45,920 nucleotides of DNA, from positions 1-45,920 of the forward strand of contig WTFV01000273.1 of NCBI GenBank assembly GCA_011523845.1, given 5' to 3'. Positions 26,701-34,654 of this stretch are shown here, piece by piece. A program made the translations under genes and the position numbers. Source of the stretch: Acidobacteriota bacterium. GTDB lineage: Bacteria; Acidobacteriota; Vicinamibacteria; Vicinamibacterales; UBA8438. The notes under the pieces are model-generated. The model had not been told where the DNA came from. It was given only the letters and a program-made list of their open reading frames with translations, and made no database searches. The first letter of the stretch is position 1. Each line of letters starts with the position of its first letter.

Positions 26701-26840
26701 TCGACGACGAGCACCAGCGCCAGCCCCAGGAGCGCAACCGAAAAGATTCGAGCCACGGCGCGCATGGCGCCCGCGGTCACCCACCGCCGGCGCACCGACG
26801 CCAGCAACGCCGCGATCTCCGGGCGGAGAGACTCGGCCAC
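23787..26840 (-). CDS. DUF4175-family membrane protein
   Basis: A 1017-residue protein of the DUF4175 type regularly encoded in MoxR/BatA clusters. There are three N-terminal hydrophobic helices (about residues 30-50, 57-75 and 145-165), then Ig-like beta-rich domains (about 175-480). A long, charged, coiled-coil region fills the C-terminal half (RELAERQAALGRAQEDLARR, TREQEELRTRAEALEREIEA). A serine/glycine-rich linker (about residues 765-810) interrupts it. The function is unknown; the family is thought to form cell-envelope scaffolds (weak inference). I chose the GTG at 26840, which lies 7 nt after a TACACT hexamer and opens the N-terminus MAESLRPEIAALL. The frame is open further upstream, but that part is arginine-rich non-coding-like sequence. 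Confidence 0.85.
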   Translation of the reverse strand: MAESLRPEIAALLASVRRRWVTAGAMRAVARIFSVALLGLALVLVVDRSLAPSDLVMALLASGSAGACAGFAAWTLRPFRRGPSDRRVARYVEERCPELQDRLASAIDLGETPSPFGGRVLDDAARRSRGVDLDHVIAGRVVRRAVAGGVGAAAAFATLLLVGAGELGRIARGAWLYAAPFGATLSVEPGEARLVAGESLEVRARLGDTLGALGRSVPRVTVTGAAGGRATVAMQPRGAGFAVTMPPASASFTYRVAAAGIESDDFPVTVLHAPRVARIDVAYAYPAHTGLDPRVETGGDVFAPEGTVVTVTVHADKPIGGGSLRLAAGGAIGLRSDAPAVLSASFEVTRDDTYRVALRDEDGLSNRSDAAYVIRAAADGAPLVEVRRPGGDREITPLEEVVIEARAEDDFALARFDLVYAVAGGAERIVDLLGAEPMARGDGVHTLYAEDLGVSPGDVISYYVRAGDANPAHARETRSDIYFLEVGPFEREFEDAPSQSSLSMDAGTVGQLAGVQKEIIAATWRLDGRPDLAADDADLLAVADAQAELRQTALGAAARALRRGGVRAEREALAAAVDAMARADAALRAAATNTALPFEMEALAALLRAQAAIRRTRVSRGGSGRSAAWQPREDLSRLFDRDLRREQETNYENRASAPPAESSAESDALRRVRELAERQAALGRAQEDLARRREALGDEEAARVLERLTREQEELRTRAEALEREIEARSGGRSSRVSGSESTGSRRSSTSSGDSGATASRDSSTAPEAGESPGASAASDPNERDAAGIGEPMRRALAELRRGEIAEAAGQAREALDRLRDLGRELAGAGEAAAADEGRRLAAELQAAEAVRRSLEALEERLGRIGMESGQAGETRSGGGDRSAEGEQIDRESAAVGAAARELLRRLESLPELQEAIRAARPGVLEELARQASRPAGGGPALQAFEQDFAAWESLRDGVREAIEAFESDRAGALQAVTTGGRLDVGPAEEVPEAYRALIDRYYRALADHSPRRPERR

Positions 26841-26937
26841 GGATCCAAGTGTATGCCACTCGGCCGGGAGTCTGCGCCGTAGAACGGCGTAGACCCCTGG
26901 CCAGGCCCGGTTGGGCGGCAAACGGAGCCGCAGGCGA

Positions 26938-28839
26938 CTATGCCATGGTGCGCCCGAGCCACGCTTCGCCGACCAGCACGACCACCACCGCCAGCACCGC
27001 GTACCACCAGAGCGATTGTTCGGCCTCGCGCGTCGCGCCGTCGACCGCCGGCGTCCCCCCGGGCGCAACGGGGGCCACGCCGACGCGCGCGAGGAATCCG
27101 TCCGGCGTCAGCGGCCGGGGCTCGGACTCGCGCGGGTCCGCGTTGACGGCGACCCGCCGGCCGGATGCAGGCAGGGTGATCACCCCGGGCACGCGCGGAA
27201 CGCCGGCGGGGAGGTCGGCCAGCGGCGCGTCCCGCGGCAACCCGCCCGGACCGGCGAGGTACCGAACGGTCTCCTGCACGAAGGGCACGAAGCCCGGGTG
27301 GCGCGGCAGGTCGTTCCAGTCCATGCCGAGATCCGACGCGAAGACCAGCGCACGGCCGCTTCCGGGGCGATACTCGATCAGCGCCGGATCTCCATCGTCG
27401 AACCGGGCCAGCACGTGCGGCCGGCCGCCCGCGCCGGCCGGCGCAGCGCCGGGCTCGGGAAGGCTCACGCGGGCCGTCCGCGTGAACCGCACCTGACCGA
27501 GCATCCCGGCGCTGTCGCCGAACGGCCGGAACACGGGATGGCGGGGATCCACGACCGCGAGCCGCCGGGCGGCCGCGAGCGGAGAGATCTCCTCCGGCGC
27601 CTCGACCGCCAGCTCGAACGACTCCCCGAGCAGGTCGCGGACGAGCGGCGGATCGACGTCCGGACCGGTGACCAGCAGAAGGCCGCCGCCAGCCTCGACG
27701 AACGCGGCGATGCGCGCCCGGGCGGGGCGGCCCAGACCACCGGTTCCGACCACGACGACGACGTCGCCCGCCGGCCGGTCGGACGCGGGCGGCGCGCTCA
27801 GCGCAGCGGGCGTCACCGGCCGGACCTCGAACGGCCGGGCCGCGGGCGCAGCGCCGAGCGCCTGCGCGAGATAGAACGCCTCGGCATCGAGCGTCCCACT
27901 GTCGGCGACGACGTGGACGACCGTCGTGTTCGCGGGCCCGAGCAACGCGTAGCGGACGTCGTCCCACCGATAGCCGTCCGCGTCCGACACGCCGACGGCG
28001 GCGACCTCGGCCGCGTCCAGCGGCAGATCCCAGCGCACCTCGGTGGCCCCCGGCTGGAGCGTCGCCGGCCGGCGCGCAACCTCCCGCCCGTCGAGCGTCA
28101 GCGTCGTCTCCGTCTCGGACGCGCCCGGCCCCGTGTTGAGGATGACGGCGACCAGGCCGTTCGGGTCGGGTCGAGCGGCGGTCACGGCGAGATTGCGCTC
28201 CACCGGGGGCACGCCGACGATCTCCACGTCCACATGCTCCGGAACCGCCGTCCGCGCGCCCTCGGGCCAACCGGCTGCCTGCAGGTCCGTCACGACGACG
28301 ATCCGCCCCCCGCGCCCGTCGAGCAGCTCGGCCGCCGCCGCGAGCCCGGCCGCGTAGCGCGTCGCGCCCGCGGTCGGAGCTACCCGCTCGATCGCGGCCC
28401 GCACCCGCGATCGGTCGACCGCGGGACCTCCCACGACCTCCGCCGCCTCGTCGAACGCGACGACGGCGATGGACTCGCCTGGCGGCGTCGCAGCCACCAC
28501 CTCCAGCGCGCGCTCGCGCGCCAGGGCCATCTGTCCCGGCGCCGACAGGCTCAGCGACCGGTCCAGGGCGACGACGGTGACCCGCCGCGCGCCGCCCTCC
28601 GCCTCCAGGAACGGCCGTGCGAAGGCGACGGCCAGCAGCAGCAGCGCCGCCACCCGCAGCGCCAGCAGCAGCAGCTCGCGCAGGCGCCGGCGCCGGTCGC
28701 GGCGCACGAACGCGCGTTCGAGGAACCGGACGTCGCTGAACCGCAGCCGGGGCGCCCGATCGCGCGCGAAGAAGTGCAGGAGGATCGGGACAGCGACAGC
28801 GAACCCGGCGAACAGGAACGCGGGAAAGAGGAACGACAT
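26938..28839 (-). CDS. BatA-like VWA protein with N-terminal double membrane anchor
   Basis: A 633-residue protein. Residues 1-75 are the double-anchor module of BatA-type proteins (start MSFLFPAFLFAGFAVAVPIL, then RLRFSDVRFLERA and a second helix LLLALRVAALLLLAVAFARP). A VWA domain follows (VVALDRSLSLSAPGQMALAR, IVVVTDLQAAGW). Later regions are Ig-like and a GATase/DUF4350-like segment (AFVEAGGGLLLVTGP), ending in a C-terminal helix (about residues 605-625). The MIDAS reads DRSLS. The ATG at 28839 shares its A with the stop of the DUF58 gene (TGATG), so translation is coupled. In aerotolerance-type operons, MoxR ATPases are thought to act on such VWA proteins. Confidence 0.9.
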   Translation of the reverse strand: MSFLFPAFLFAGFAVAVPILLHFFARDRAPRLRFSDVRFLERAFVRRDRRRRLRELLLLALRVAALLLLAVAFARPFLEAEGGARRVTVVALDRSLSLSAPGQMALARERALEVVAATPPGESIAVVAFDEAAEVVGGPAVDRSRVRAAIERVAPTAGATRYAAGLAAAAELLDGRGGRIVVVTDLQAAGWPEGARTAVPEHVDVEIVGVPPVERNLAVTAARPDPNGLVAVILNTGPGASETETTLTLDGREVARRPATLQPGATEVRWDLPLDAAEVAAVGVSDADGYRWDDVRYALLGPANTTVVHVVADSGTLDAEAFYLAQALGAAPAARPFEVRPVTPAALSAPPASDRPAGDVVVVVGTGGLGRPARARIAAFVEAGGGLLLVTGPDVDPPLVRDLLGESFELAVEAPEEISPLAAARRLAVVDPRHPVFRPFGDSAGMLGQVRFTRTARVSLPEPGAAPAGAGGRPHVLARFDDGDPALIEYRPGSGRALVFASDLGMDWNDLPRHPGFVPFVQETVRYLAGPGGLPRDAPLADLPAGVPRVPGVITLPASGRRVAVNADPRESEPRPLTPDGFLARVGVAPVAPGGTPAVDGATREAEQSLWWYAVLAVVVVLVGEAWLGRTMA

Positions 28840-29747
28840 CAGCGCCGGCTCCGCGTCGCCAGGTACTCGCGGAGCGCGCCGTCGAGCGGCTGCACGGTCT
28901 GCACCCGACAGTACTCGATGCCCGCCAGCCGCAGCTCGCGGGCGTAGCGCGCGGTCATCCGCTCCATCTCCCGCACGTAGCCTTCCCGGATCTCGCCGGC
29001 GACCGTCGTCACCTCCCGGCCGGTCTCCAGATCCTGGAACCGCGTCGCGCGCTCGAACGGAAACTGCAACTCGGCCGGGTCGAGCACGTGGAACACGATG
29101 ACCTCGCTGCCCCGGAACTTCACGTGCTTCAGGCCGGCGACGACCGCCTCCGGATCGTCGAGCAGGTCGGAGATCAACGCCACGATCCCGCGCCGGCGCA
29201 TGGCGGCGGCCAGCGCGTCGAGCGCCTGCGAGACGTTCGAGCGGCGTCCGACCTCGATCTGCTCCAGCGCGACCAGTATCCGCCGCAGATGGCCGGGCCG
29301 CGCACTGACCGGGACGTTGCCGACGACCCATTCGTCGAAGGTCAGCAACCCGACCGCATCGTGCTGGCGGTTCATCAACCAGGCCAGCGCGGCCGCGAGA
29401 TACGAGCCGTACTGCAGCTTCGAGATGGCGCCGGAGCCGTAGCTCATCGACGCCGACACGTCCAGGAGAATCCGGCAGTCGACGTTGGTCTCCTCCTCGA
29501 ACCGCTTGACGTAGAACCGATCGCTGCGGCCGTAGACCTTCCAGTCGAGGGTCGACGGATCGTCGCCCGGCATGTACTGGCGATACTCCGAAAACTCGGC
29601 GCTGAAGCCCGTCCACGGGCTGCGGTGCAGGCCGAGCAGGAAGCCTTCGACCACGGCGCGGGCCCGCAGCTCCATAGAGCCGAGGCTCGCGACGATCTCC
29701 GGATCGAGGCAGCCGAGCGCCGGGCGTTCGGAAGCGGTGTCCGACAT
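28839..29747 (-). CDS. DUF58-domain protein
   Basis: A 302-residue protein of the DUF58 family, the constant neighbour of MoxR ATPases. Signatures include EFSEYRQYMPGDDPSTLDWKVY, FYVKRFEEETN and the VWA-like ILLDVSASMSYGSG. It lacks membrane helices, so it is cytoplasmic like other short DUF58 proteins. I start it at ATG 29747 (MSDTASERPALG), preceded by GGGGTAGG; ATG 29765 in the same frame is an alternative. It overlaps the next gene by one base. A 142-nt gap separates it from moxR, holding an imperfect repeat of the moxR end. Confidence 0.92.
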   Translation of the reverse strand: MSDTASERPALGCLDPEIVASLGSMELRARAVVEGFLLGLHRSPWTGFSAEFSEYRQYMPGDDPSTLDWKVYGRSDRFYVKRFEEETNVDCRILLDVSASMSYGSGAISKLQYGSYLAAALAWLMNRQHDAVGLLTFDEWVVGNVPVSARPGHLRRILVALEQIEVGRRSNVSQALDALAAAMRRRGIVALISDLLDDPEAVVAGLKHVKFRGSEVIVFHVLDPAELQFPFERATRFQDLETGREVTTVAGEIREGYVREMERMTARYARELRLAGIEYCRVQTVQPLDGALREYLATRSRR

Positions 29748-29797
29748 CGACCTACCCCGGTACACGCCGCATCACGCTGTCGCCGCGCCTCACGCCG

Positions 29798-29907
29798 GAT
29801 GGAGAGAACCCGCGACTCACATCCCGCTCGCGGAAAAATCTATCGACGCAACAACTCGTCCACACGGTCCGATGGAGAACCCGCGCCCATCACATCCCGC
29901 TCGCGGG
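29798..29907. repeat. Imperfect 36-bp direct repeat spanning the moxR stop
   Basis: Copy 1 (29798-29834) and copy 2 (29871-29907) share GATGGAGA, ACCCGCG and TCACATCCCGCTCGCGG with small indels. Copy 2 holds the last five moxR codons and its stop; copy 1 lies just downstream in the transcript. It looks like a decayed tandem duplication of the gene end. Confidence 0.7.
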
Positions 29908-30885
29908 GGCCGGCACGGCGTCGATCAGCCGCGTGACGATCGTCTCGGCGTCGACGCCCTCGGACTCGGCGTAGAAGTTGGTCACGAGGCGGTGCCGCAG
30001 CGTCGGCAGCGCCAGGCCCCGGACGTCCGCCACCGATACATGGTAGCGCCCCGCCATCAACGCGCGCGCCTTGCCGCCGAGCACCAGCGCCTGCGACGCG
30101 CGGGTGCCGGCGCCCCACTTCACCCAGCGCTGGACGAAGTCCGGCGTGCCGGACCGGCCCGGCCGCGAGGCGTCGACGAGGCGGACGGCGTAGCGCGCCA
30201 CCTCGTCGGCCACCACCACCTGCCGGACCAGGTGCTGGAACGCCAGGACGTCGTCGCCGTGCAGCACGCGGTCGAGGGCCGGCGTCTCGTCGGAGGTCGT
30301 GCGGGTCACCACGCGCACCTCGTCGTCCTCCGCGAGATAGTCCATGACGATGTTGAACATGAAGCGGGAAAGCTGCGCCTCGGGAAGCGGGTAGGTCCCT
30401 TCCAGCTCGATGGGGTTCTGCGTCGCGAGCACCAGGAACGGCTCCTCGAGCGGGTAGGTGCGCCCCGCCGCCGTCACATGGTGCTCCTGCATCGCCTCGA
30501 GCAGGGCCGACTGCGTCTTCGGCGGCGTCCGGTTGATCTCGTCGGCCAGGATGATCTGCGCGAAGACCGGTCCCTTGACGAACCGCAACTCGCGGTGGCC
30601 GCCGGTCTCGTCGATGATCTCGGTGCCGGTGATGTCGGCCGGCATCAGGTCGGGGGTGAACTGGATGCGCTTGAACGACAGGTGCAGCACGTCGGCCAGG
30701 GTCTTGACGAGCAGCGTCTTGGCCAGACCGGGCACCCCGGTGATGAGGCAGTGCCCGCCCGCGAACAGCGCCGTCAGGACGAGGTCGATCACCGCGTCCT
30801 GCCCCACGATGACCTTGCGCAACTCGGCCAGGATCCGCGCGCGGCCCTCCATCACCCGTTCGGCCGGCGCCTCCGTTGCGGTCAC
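29890..30885 (-). CDS. MoxR-family AAA+ ATPase
   Basis: A 331-residue MoxR chaperone-like ATPase. Walker A is GVPGLAKT (50-57) and Walker B is IILADEINRTPP (D115, E116), followed by KTQSALLEAMQEHHVT and sensor 1 FLVLATQNPIELEGTYPLPEAQLSRF. A C-terminal lid domain completes it. MoxR proteins remodel or activate substrates through partner VWA proteins, here presumably the DUF58 and BatA-like products downstream. It starts with GTG at 30885, overlapping the stop of the small coiled-coil gene by GTGA, which suggests translational coupling. Confidence 0.95.
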   Translation of the reverse strand: MTATEAPAERVMEGRARILAELRKVIVGQDAVIDLVLTALFAGGHCLITGVPGLAKTLLVKTLADVLHLSFKRIQFTPDLMPADITGTEIIDETGGHRELRFVKGPVFAQIILADEINRTPPKTQSALLEAMQEHHVTAAGRTYPLEEPFLVLATQNPIELEGTYPLPEAQLSRFMFNIVMDYLAEDDEVRVVTRTTSDETPALDRVLHGDDVLAFQHLVRQVVVADEVARYAVRLVDASRPGRSGTPDFVQRWVKWGAGTRASQALVLGGKARALMAGRYHVSVADVRGLALPTLRHRLVTNFYAESEGVDAETIVTRLIDAVPAPASGM

Positions 30886-31115
30886 GGGAAGAAAGCGAGC
30901 TTGATGAGCAACCCGAGGATTACGGGACCGTAGCCGAACTTCAACACCTTCAAGTCGGCTTCGACGCGGGCGAGCCTGGTCTCGATCCGGTTGAGGTCGG
31001 CGGTGGTCGCCAGGTCGTTGCCGAGCGGGATCGCCGCCGCTGCCGCTTTGGCCGCAGCATCGCCGACGCCGGCAAGTCGGAAGGCCTCGTAGACTTCCGT
31101 GACGAGATGGCTCAT
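30882..31115 (-). CDS. Small coiled-coil membrane protein, coupled to moxR
   Basis: A 77-residue protein. The N-terminal helix contains VYEAFRLAGVGDAAAKAAAAAI, then a short coiled coil (LNRIETRLARVEADLKVLK) and one C-terminal membrane helix ending KLAFFP. Layout and end match the proteins at 8061-8444 (ending KLFP) and 35465-35647 (ending KTFSP). It overlaps moxR by four bases. A TAAACT hexamer 6 nt before the ATG, with no ribosome site, suggests a promoter giving leaderless mRNA. It might anchor the ATPase at the membrane, but this is only inference. Confidence 0.75.
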   Translation of the reverse strand: MSHLVTEVYEAFRLAGVGDAAAKAAAAAIPLGNDLATTADLNRIETRLARVEADLKVLKFGYGPVILGLLIKLAFFP

Positions 31116-31121
31116 GAATGC

Positions 31122-31127
31122 AGTTTA
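31122..31127 (-). promoter_or_regulatory. Candidate -10 (TAAACT) for the small protein and moxR
   Basis: TAAACT on the minus strand ends 6 nt before the ATG at 31115, placing transcription start at or next to the start codon. No good -35 was found. Confidence 0.35.
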
Positions 31128-31168
31128 CACTTCCGCACCGTGCTGCGGTACAGGCTTCCGGCCGCCCC

Positions 31169-31966
31169 TCAGTGGGTCAACGCGTAGACGATCTCGTTGA
31201 TGAACATGCGGTACGCCTGCGCGGTGTACCGGATGTAGCCGGGATACTGCTCGGCGTTGGACCACTCCCAGCCGTCTCCCATGTCGGTGTTGAAGTTGAC
31301 CAGCGCCATCGCCCGGCCGTCGTCGTCGAGAATCCCGTGGAGCTGCGCCTCGAACCCGCCCTTCTCCCAGGAGACGTTGTTGAAGTAGGACCCGAGGCCG
31401 GCGATCTGCGGATATTCGTCGAGCTGGTAGAAGCAACTGAAGACCGGGTGGTCCGGGGGCAACTGCACGATCGCACGGTCCGGGAACACGCGCGCCATCT
31501 GCCGCTCGAACAGCGCCCACTCCTCGGGGCCGTGGAAGTCGTCGAACGTGACCGTCCCTCCCCGCAGCAGGAACTCGCGCAGGATGCCGACCTCGGCCTC
31601 CGTCAGCATCAGGTTGGCCGGCTCCACGATGTAGATCCAGGGGTGCTCCCAGAGCGCCTCGTCCGACAGCTCCAGGATGATCGGCTCGTTCACCTGCAGG
31701 CTGGTCACCCGCGCCATGCGCCGCGAGAGGTTCTGCTCGGCGACCGGGGCGTCGACCTCCCACGGATCGACCCAGTAGATGCGCTTGAACTCGGCGAGCT
31801 GGGCCGGCGGCGTGCTGTAGCGGATGCGAACGAAGCGCCATTCGAGCCCGGTCAGGCCGTCGCGTTCCGGCAGGGCTTCGTCCTGGCCCGCCACACGCGC
31901 CCCGCTCGTGACCAGCACGGCGACGGCCAGCCCGCAGGCCGCGGCCCGCAGCGGCATGCGTCTCAC
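31169..31966 (-). CDS. DUF4159 exported protein
   Basis: A 265-residue protein with a signal peptide (cut near ARVAGQDE). It matches DUF4159, a ThuA/GATase-like domain often encoded in MoxR clusters: FKRIYWVDPWEVDAP, LREFLLRGGTVTFDDFHGPEEW, HPVFSCFYQLDEYPQIAGL and MALVNFNTDMGDGWEW, then an RYTAQAYRMFINEIVYALTH end. I start it at GTG 31966, whose GTGA overlaps the stop of the upstream TPR-protease gene; ATG 31957 is the alternative. The biochemical function is unknown. Confidence 0.9.
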   Translation of the reverse strand: MRRMPLRAAACGLAVAVLVTSGARVAGQDEALPERDGLTGLEWRFVRIRYSTPPAQLAEFKRIYWVDPWEVDAPVAEQNLSRRMARVTSLQVNEPIILELSDEALWEHPWIYIVEPANLMLTEAEVGILREFLLRGGTVTFDDFHGPEEWALFERQMARVFPDRAIVQLPPDHPVFSCFYQLDEYPQIAGLGSYFNNVSWEKGGFEAQLHGILDDDGRAMALVNFNTDMGDGWEWSNAEQYPGYIRYTAQAYRMFINEIVYALTH

Positions 31967-34593
31967 CGGTCGGCCTCGACGATGGAGAGCAGCAGCTCCA
32001 GCGCGCGATCGTAGGTCGGGGCGATCTCCAGGGCATTCAGCGTCTGGCGCCGGGCCTCGGCAAGCCGTCCCGCGGCGAACAGCGTCTCCGCCAAATCGGT
32101 GTGCGCCGCCACCCGGTCCACCGGCCCCAGGGCCAGGGCCACCTCCAGCTCCCGCACGGCGGTCTCCGTCCGCCCGGCCTCCCGGGCGAGCCGGCCGAGC
32201 GTCTGGTGGGGGATCGGATCGAACGGATCGATCTCGATCAGCCGTTCGTAGGCCGCCTGCAGACGGGTGTCGTCTCCCGCCCCCTCCGCCAGGACGGCGA
32301 ACCGGCGCACGGCATCGATCGAGGTCTCGTCGTACTCCAGCAGGCGCTCCAGCTCCGCCATCGCCCGCTCGGCGTCGCCCTCCGCTTCCGCAAGGCTCGC
32401 CAACTGCCCGCGCGGGCTGCCCAGGCCGGTCGCCATCGGCGCCAGCTCGGCCGCGCGCTCGAAGGCCGCGCGCGCCGCCGCGGTATCGCCGGCTTCGCGC
32501 AACGCCTGGCCGAGCCCGAACTGCACGTTGAAGTTCCCAGGCTGTTCCTCCGCCAGCCTGCGCAGCGCATCGAGACGCTCGGGCCCCTCCGGCAGGTTCT
32601 GCGGCCTGTTCTGCAGCGAGCGCCGCAGCGCACCGAACTGCTCCTCCACCGCCGCGTCGAAGCTCGCCTGCAGGCGCTCGTAGTCGAGATCGATGCGGGC
32701 AAGGGCCTCCTCGGTCTCCAGCCCGTCGCCGTACGCGCGAATCAACGTCCGGAGGGCCTCCAGCCCGTAGGCCTCGATCAGGTGCTCGACCACCACCGAA
32801 GCGTGGAAGTAGGAGAGCGATATCGACTCGGGCCGCGTGAACCCGCGGTCGAGCTCGCTGATCGACAGCAGCGTGCCGCCGTTGAGGGCGTTGGCGAACT
32901 CCAGCACCTGGTCGCGGCCCCAGGCGAGGTGCTTGCGCTTCTCCTCGTAGGTCGAGATCCCCTCGCTCAGCCAGCGCGGCAACCGCTGCTGCGACATCTG
33001 CAGGGTGATGACGTGGGCCATCTCGTGCCACAACGTCGACATCCAGTTGAAGTCGCCCGGCGGGCGGGCGCGCGGCGAGTCGAGGGTGACGACCTGACCG
33101 AAGCACGCCCCCAGCGCGCCGAGCATGCCGGGCAGACCCAGCGTGCGCACCGCGAAGTCGTCGTGGTTCGGAAACACCTCGACGAGAATCGGGGTCTGCA
33201 CCGTCATGTCGTAGCGCGCCGAAAGCTCGTCGAGCGCCTCCTGGGCGACGTCCAGGACGTACTCCCGCAGGATCGGCGCCTCGTCGGGGTGCAGACGCAC
33301 GACCAGGTCGCCTTGCTCGACGGTCTCGAACTCGTCGAGGTTGTCCATCATCTGCAGCAGGTTGAACGTCACCACGTCGTACGGGTCTTCCTCGAACGAC
33401 CGCTCCAGCGCCGCGCGCGCCGCCGGCTCGTCGCCGGTGCGCAGCAGGTGCATTCCCAGCTCGGCGTAGGCGCGCGTGTTGTCGGGATCGAGCTCCAGCG
33501 CCCGCCGCACGAGGGCAACCGCCTCGGGGAAGCGGTAGGCCCGGGCCGTCTGACTCCCCGCGATGCGATAGACGTCACCGTAGCTCGGGTTGATCGCCAG
33601 CACGCGCTCGACCTCGGCCGCGAAGTCGTCGGCGCGGTCCTCCAGATACGCGATGGCGGCCAGCAGCGACCGCGCCTCCAGGCTGCGCGGATTGAAGTCG
33701 AGCGCCCGCCCGATGGACTCGCGGGCGGCGTCGCGGTTCCGGTCGCCGAGCTCCAGCTCCGCGACGAACAGATGTGCCCCGACGTTCGACTCGTCGACGC
33801 CGAGCGCGCGCTCCACCGCCCCGCGGGCCGCCGGCGGATTCTCGTTGGCCAGCACCCGCGCCATGCCGACCAGGGCCGGCGCCCAGTTCTCGTCCAGCTT
33901 CAGGGCGTCCTGAAACGATTGCAGCGCGTCCGGGTTGTTGTACTTCTCCAGGAACAGCTCGCCCCAGGCGGTGTGGATCGCCGGATCGTCCGGCGCCATG
34001 CGAGCGGCGCCGCGCAGGAACGTGTTGGCCCGCCGGAAGCCGCCGGCGGCGCGGGACGCGAGCGCGCCGTAGTACTGCGACAGCCCGTCGAAGGAGTTCA
34101 GCCCCCTGACGATGACCGCCTCCAGCAACGGCACCGCCTCATTGGTGCGGCCGAGCGTCACCAGCAGGCGCGCCAGCTCGAGGCCGGCCACGCTGCTCGG
34201 GGCTTCGCGGGCGACGGGTGCGAGCAGCGCCTCCGCCTCCTCGTACTCCCCGACGTCGATCAGCAGCCGCGCGCGGAGCGCGGCGGCGGCCGGATCGGTC
34301 GCATCGCGGCTGGCGGCGAGCTCTTCCGCCGCCTCGCGATCGCCGTGCGCGAGAGCGCGGGTGGCGTCCCGGTGGAACTGCTCTTCCGGGGTGCGCTCCG
34401 CGGCCGGCTGCCCGACTCCGGCCGCGGGGGCGAGACCGAGCAGACCGGCGATTGCGGCCACCGTCGCCGCCCGGACCAGACGCCGGCCAATCGTGTCCCG
34501 AGCCGACGCCCCCCGGCCCCTCGACCCGCGGGGACGGCGCCGCCCGGGATGGCCGCGGTACGGCTCCTGCGCGCGCTCACTGAAACCGGTCAT
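31963..34593 (-). CDS. TPR protein with HExxH metallopeptidase (gluzincin) domain
   Basis: An 876-residue exported protein. A twin-arginine-containing basic N-region and one hydrophobic helix (about residues 38-62) act as signal or anchor. TPR repeats occupy about residues 70-410 (for example RALELDPDNTRAYAELGMHL) and again about 640-870. Between them is a zinc metallopeptidase-like domain with H523-E-M-A-H527 and a third ligand E544 in LPRWLSEGISTYEE, the gluzincin pattern seen in DUF1570/M1-like proteins. The TATAAT 6 nt before the ATG at 34593 supports this start and a leaderless mRNA; the longer frame upstream is not supported. It is the first gene of the cluster and overlaps DUF4159. Confidence 0.9.
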   Translation of the reverse strand: MTGFSERAQEPYRGHPGRRRPRGSRGRGASARDTIGRRLVRAATVAAIAGLLGLAPAAGVGQPAAERTPEEQFHRDATRALAHGDREAAEELAASRDATDPAAAALRARLLIDVGEYEEAEALLAPVAREAPSSVAGLELARLLVTLGRTNEAVPLLEAVIVRGLNSFDGLSQYYGALASRAAGGFRRANTFLRGAARMAPDDPAIHTAWGELFLEKYNNPDALQSFQDALKLDENWAPALVGMARVLANENPPAARGAVERALGVDESNVGAHLFVAELELGDRNRDAARESIGRALDFNPRSLEARSLLAAIAYLEDRADDFAAEVERVLAINPSYGDVYRIAGSQTARAYRFPEAVALVRRALELDPDNTRAYAELGMHLLRTGDEPAARAALERSFEEDPYDVVTFNLLQMMDNLDEFETVEQGDLVVRLHPDEAPILREYVLDVAQEALDELSARYDMTVQTPILVEVFPNHDDFAVRTLGLPGMLGALGACFGQVVTLDSPRARPPGDFNWMSTLWHEMAHVITLQMSQQRLPRWLSEGISTYEEKRKHLAWGRDQVLEFANALNGGTLLSISELDRGFTRPESISLSYFHASVVVEHLIEAYGLEALRTLIRAYGDGLETEEALARIDLDYERLQASFDAAVEEQFGALRRSLQNRPQNLPEGPERLDALRRLAEEQPGNFNVQFGLGQALREAGDTAAARAAFERAAELAPMATGLGSPRGQLASLAEAEGDAERAMAELERLLEYDETSIDAVRRFAVLAEGAGDDTRLQAAYERLIEIDPFDPIPHQTLGRLAREAGRTETAVRELEVALALGPVDRVAAHTDLAETLFAAGRLAEARRQTLNALEIAPTYDRALELLLSIVEADR

Positions 34594-34599
34594 GCCGCG

Positions 34600-34605
34600 A
34601 TTATA
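34600..34605 (-). promoter_or_regulatory. Consensus -10 (TATAAT) at the head of the MoxR cluster
   Basis: A perfect TATAAT on the minus strand ends 6 nt before the ATG at 34593, so transcription should begin at the start codon. The -35 region is GC-rich and poor. This is the probable main promoter of the eleven-gene cluster. Confidence 0.6.
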
Positions 34606-34654
34606 GAGCCCGCGCCGGCGAAGCCGGGAGCGATGGTGGATAATCCGTGCGCCC

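Noticed and set aside
21636..26882. Very long plus-strand open frame (1748 codons) opposite the VWA and DUF4175 genes
   Set aside because: It is a GC-rich antisense frame with arginine/alanine/glycine-biased, motif-free sequence. The minus-strand genes show clear families and coupled starts.
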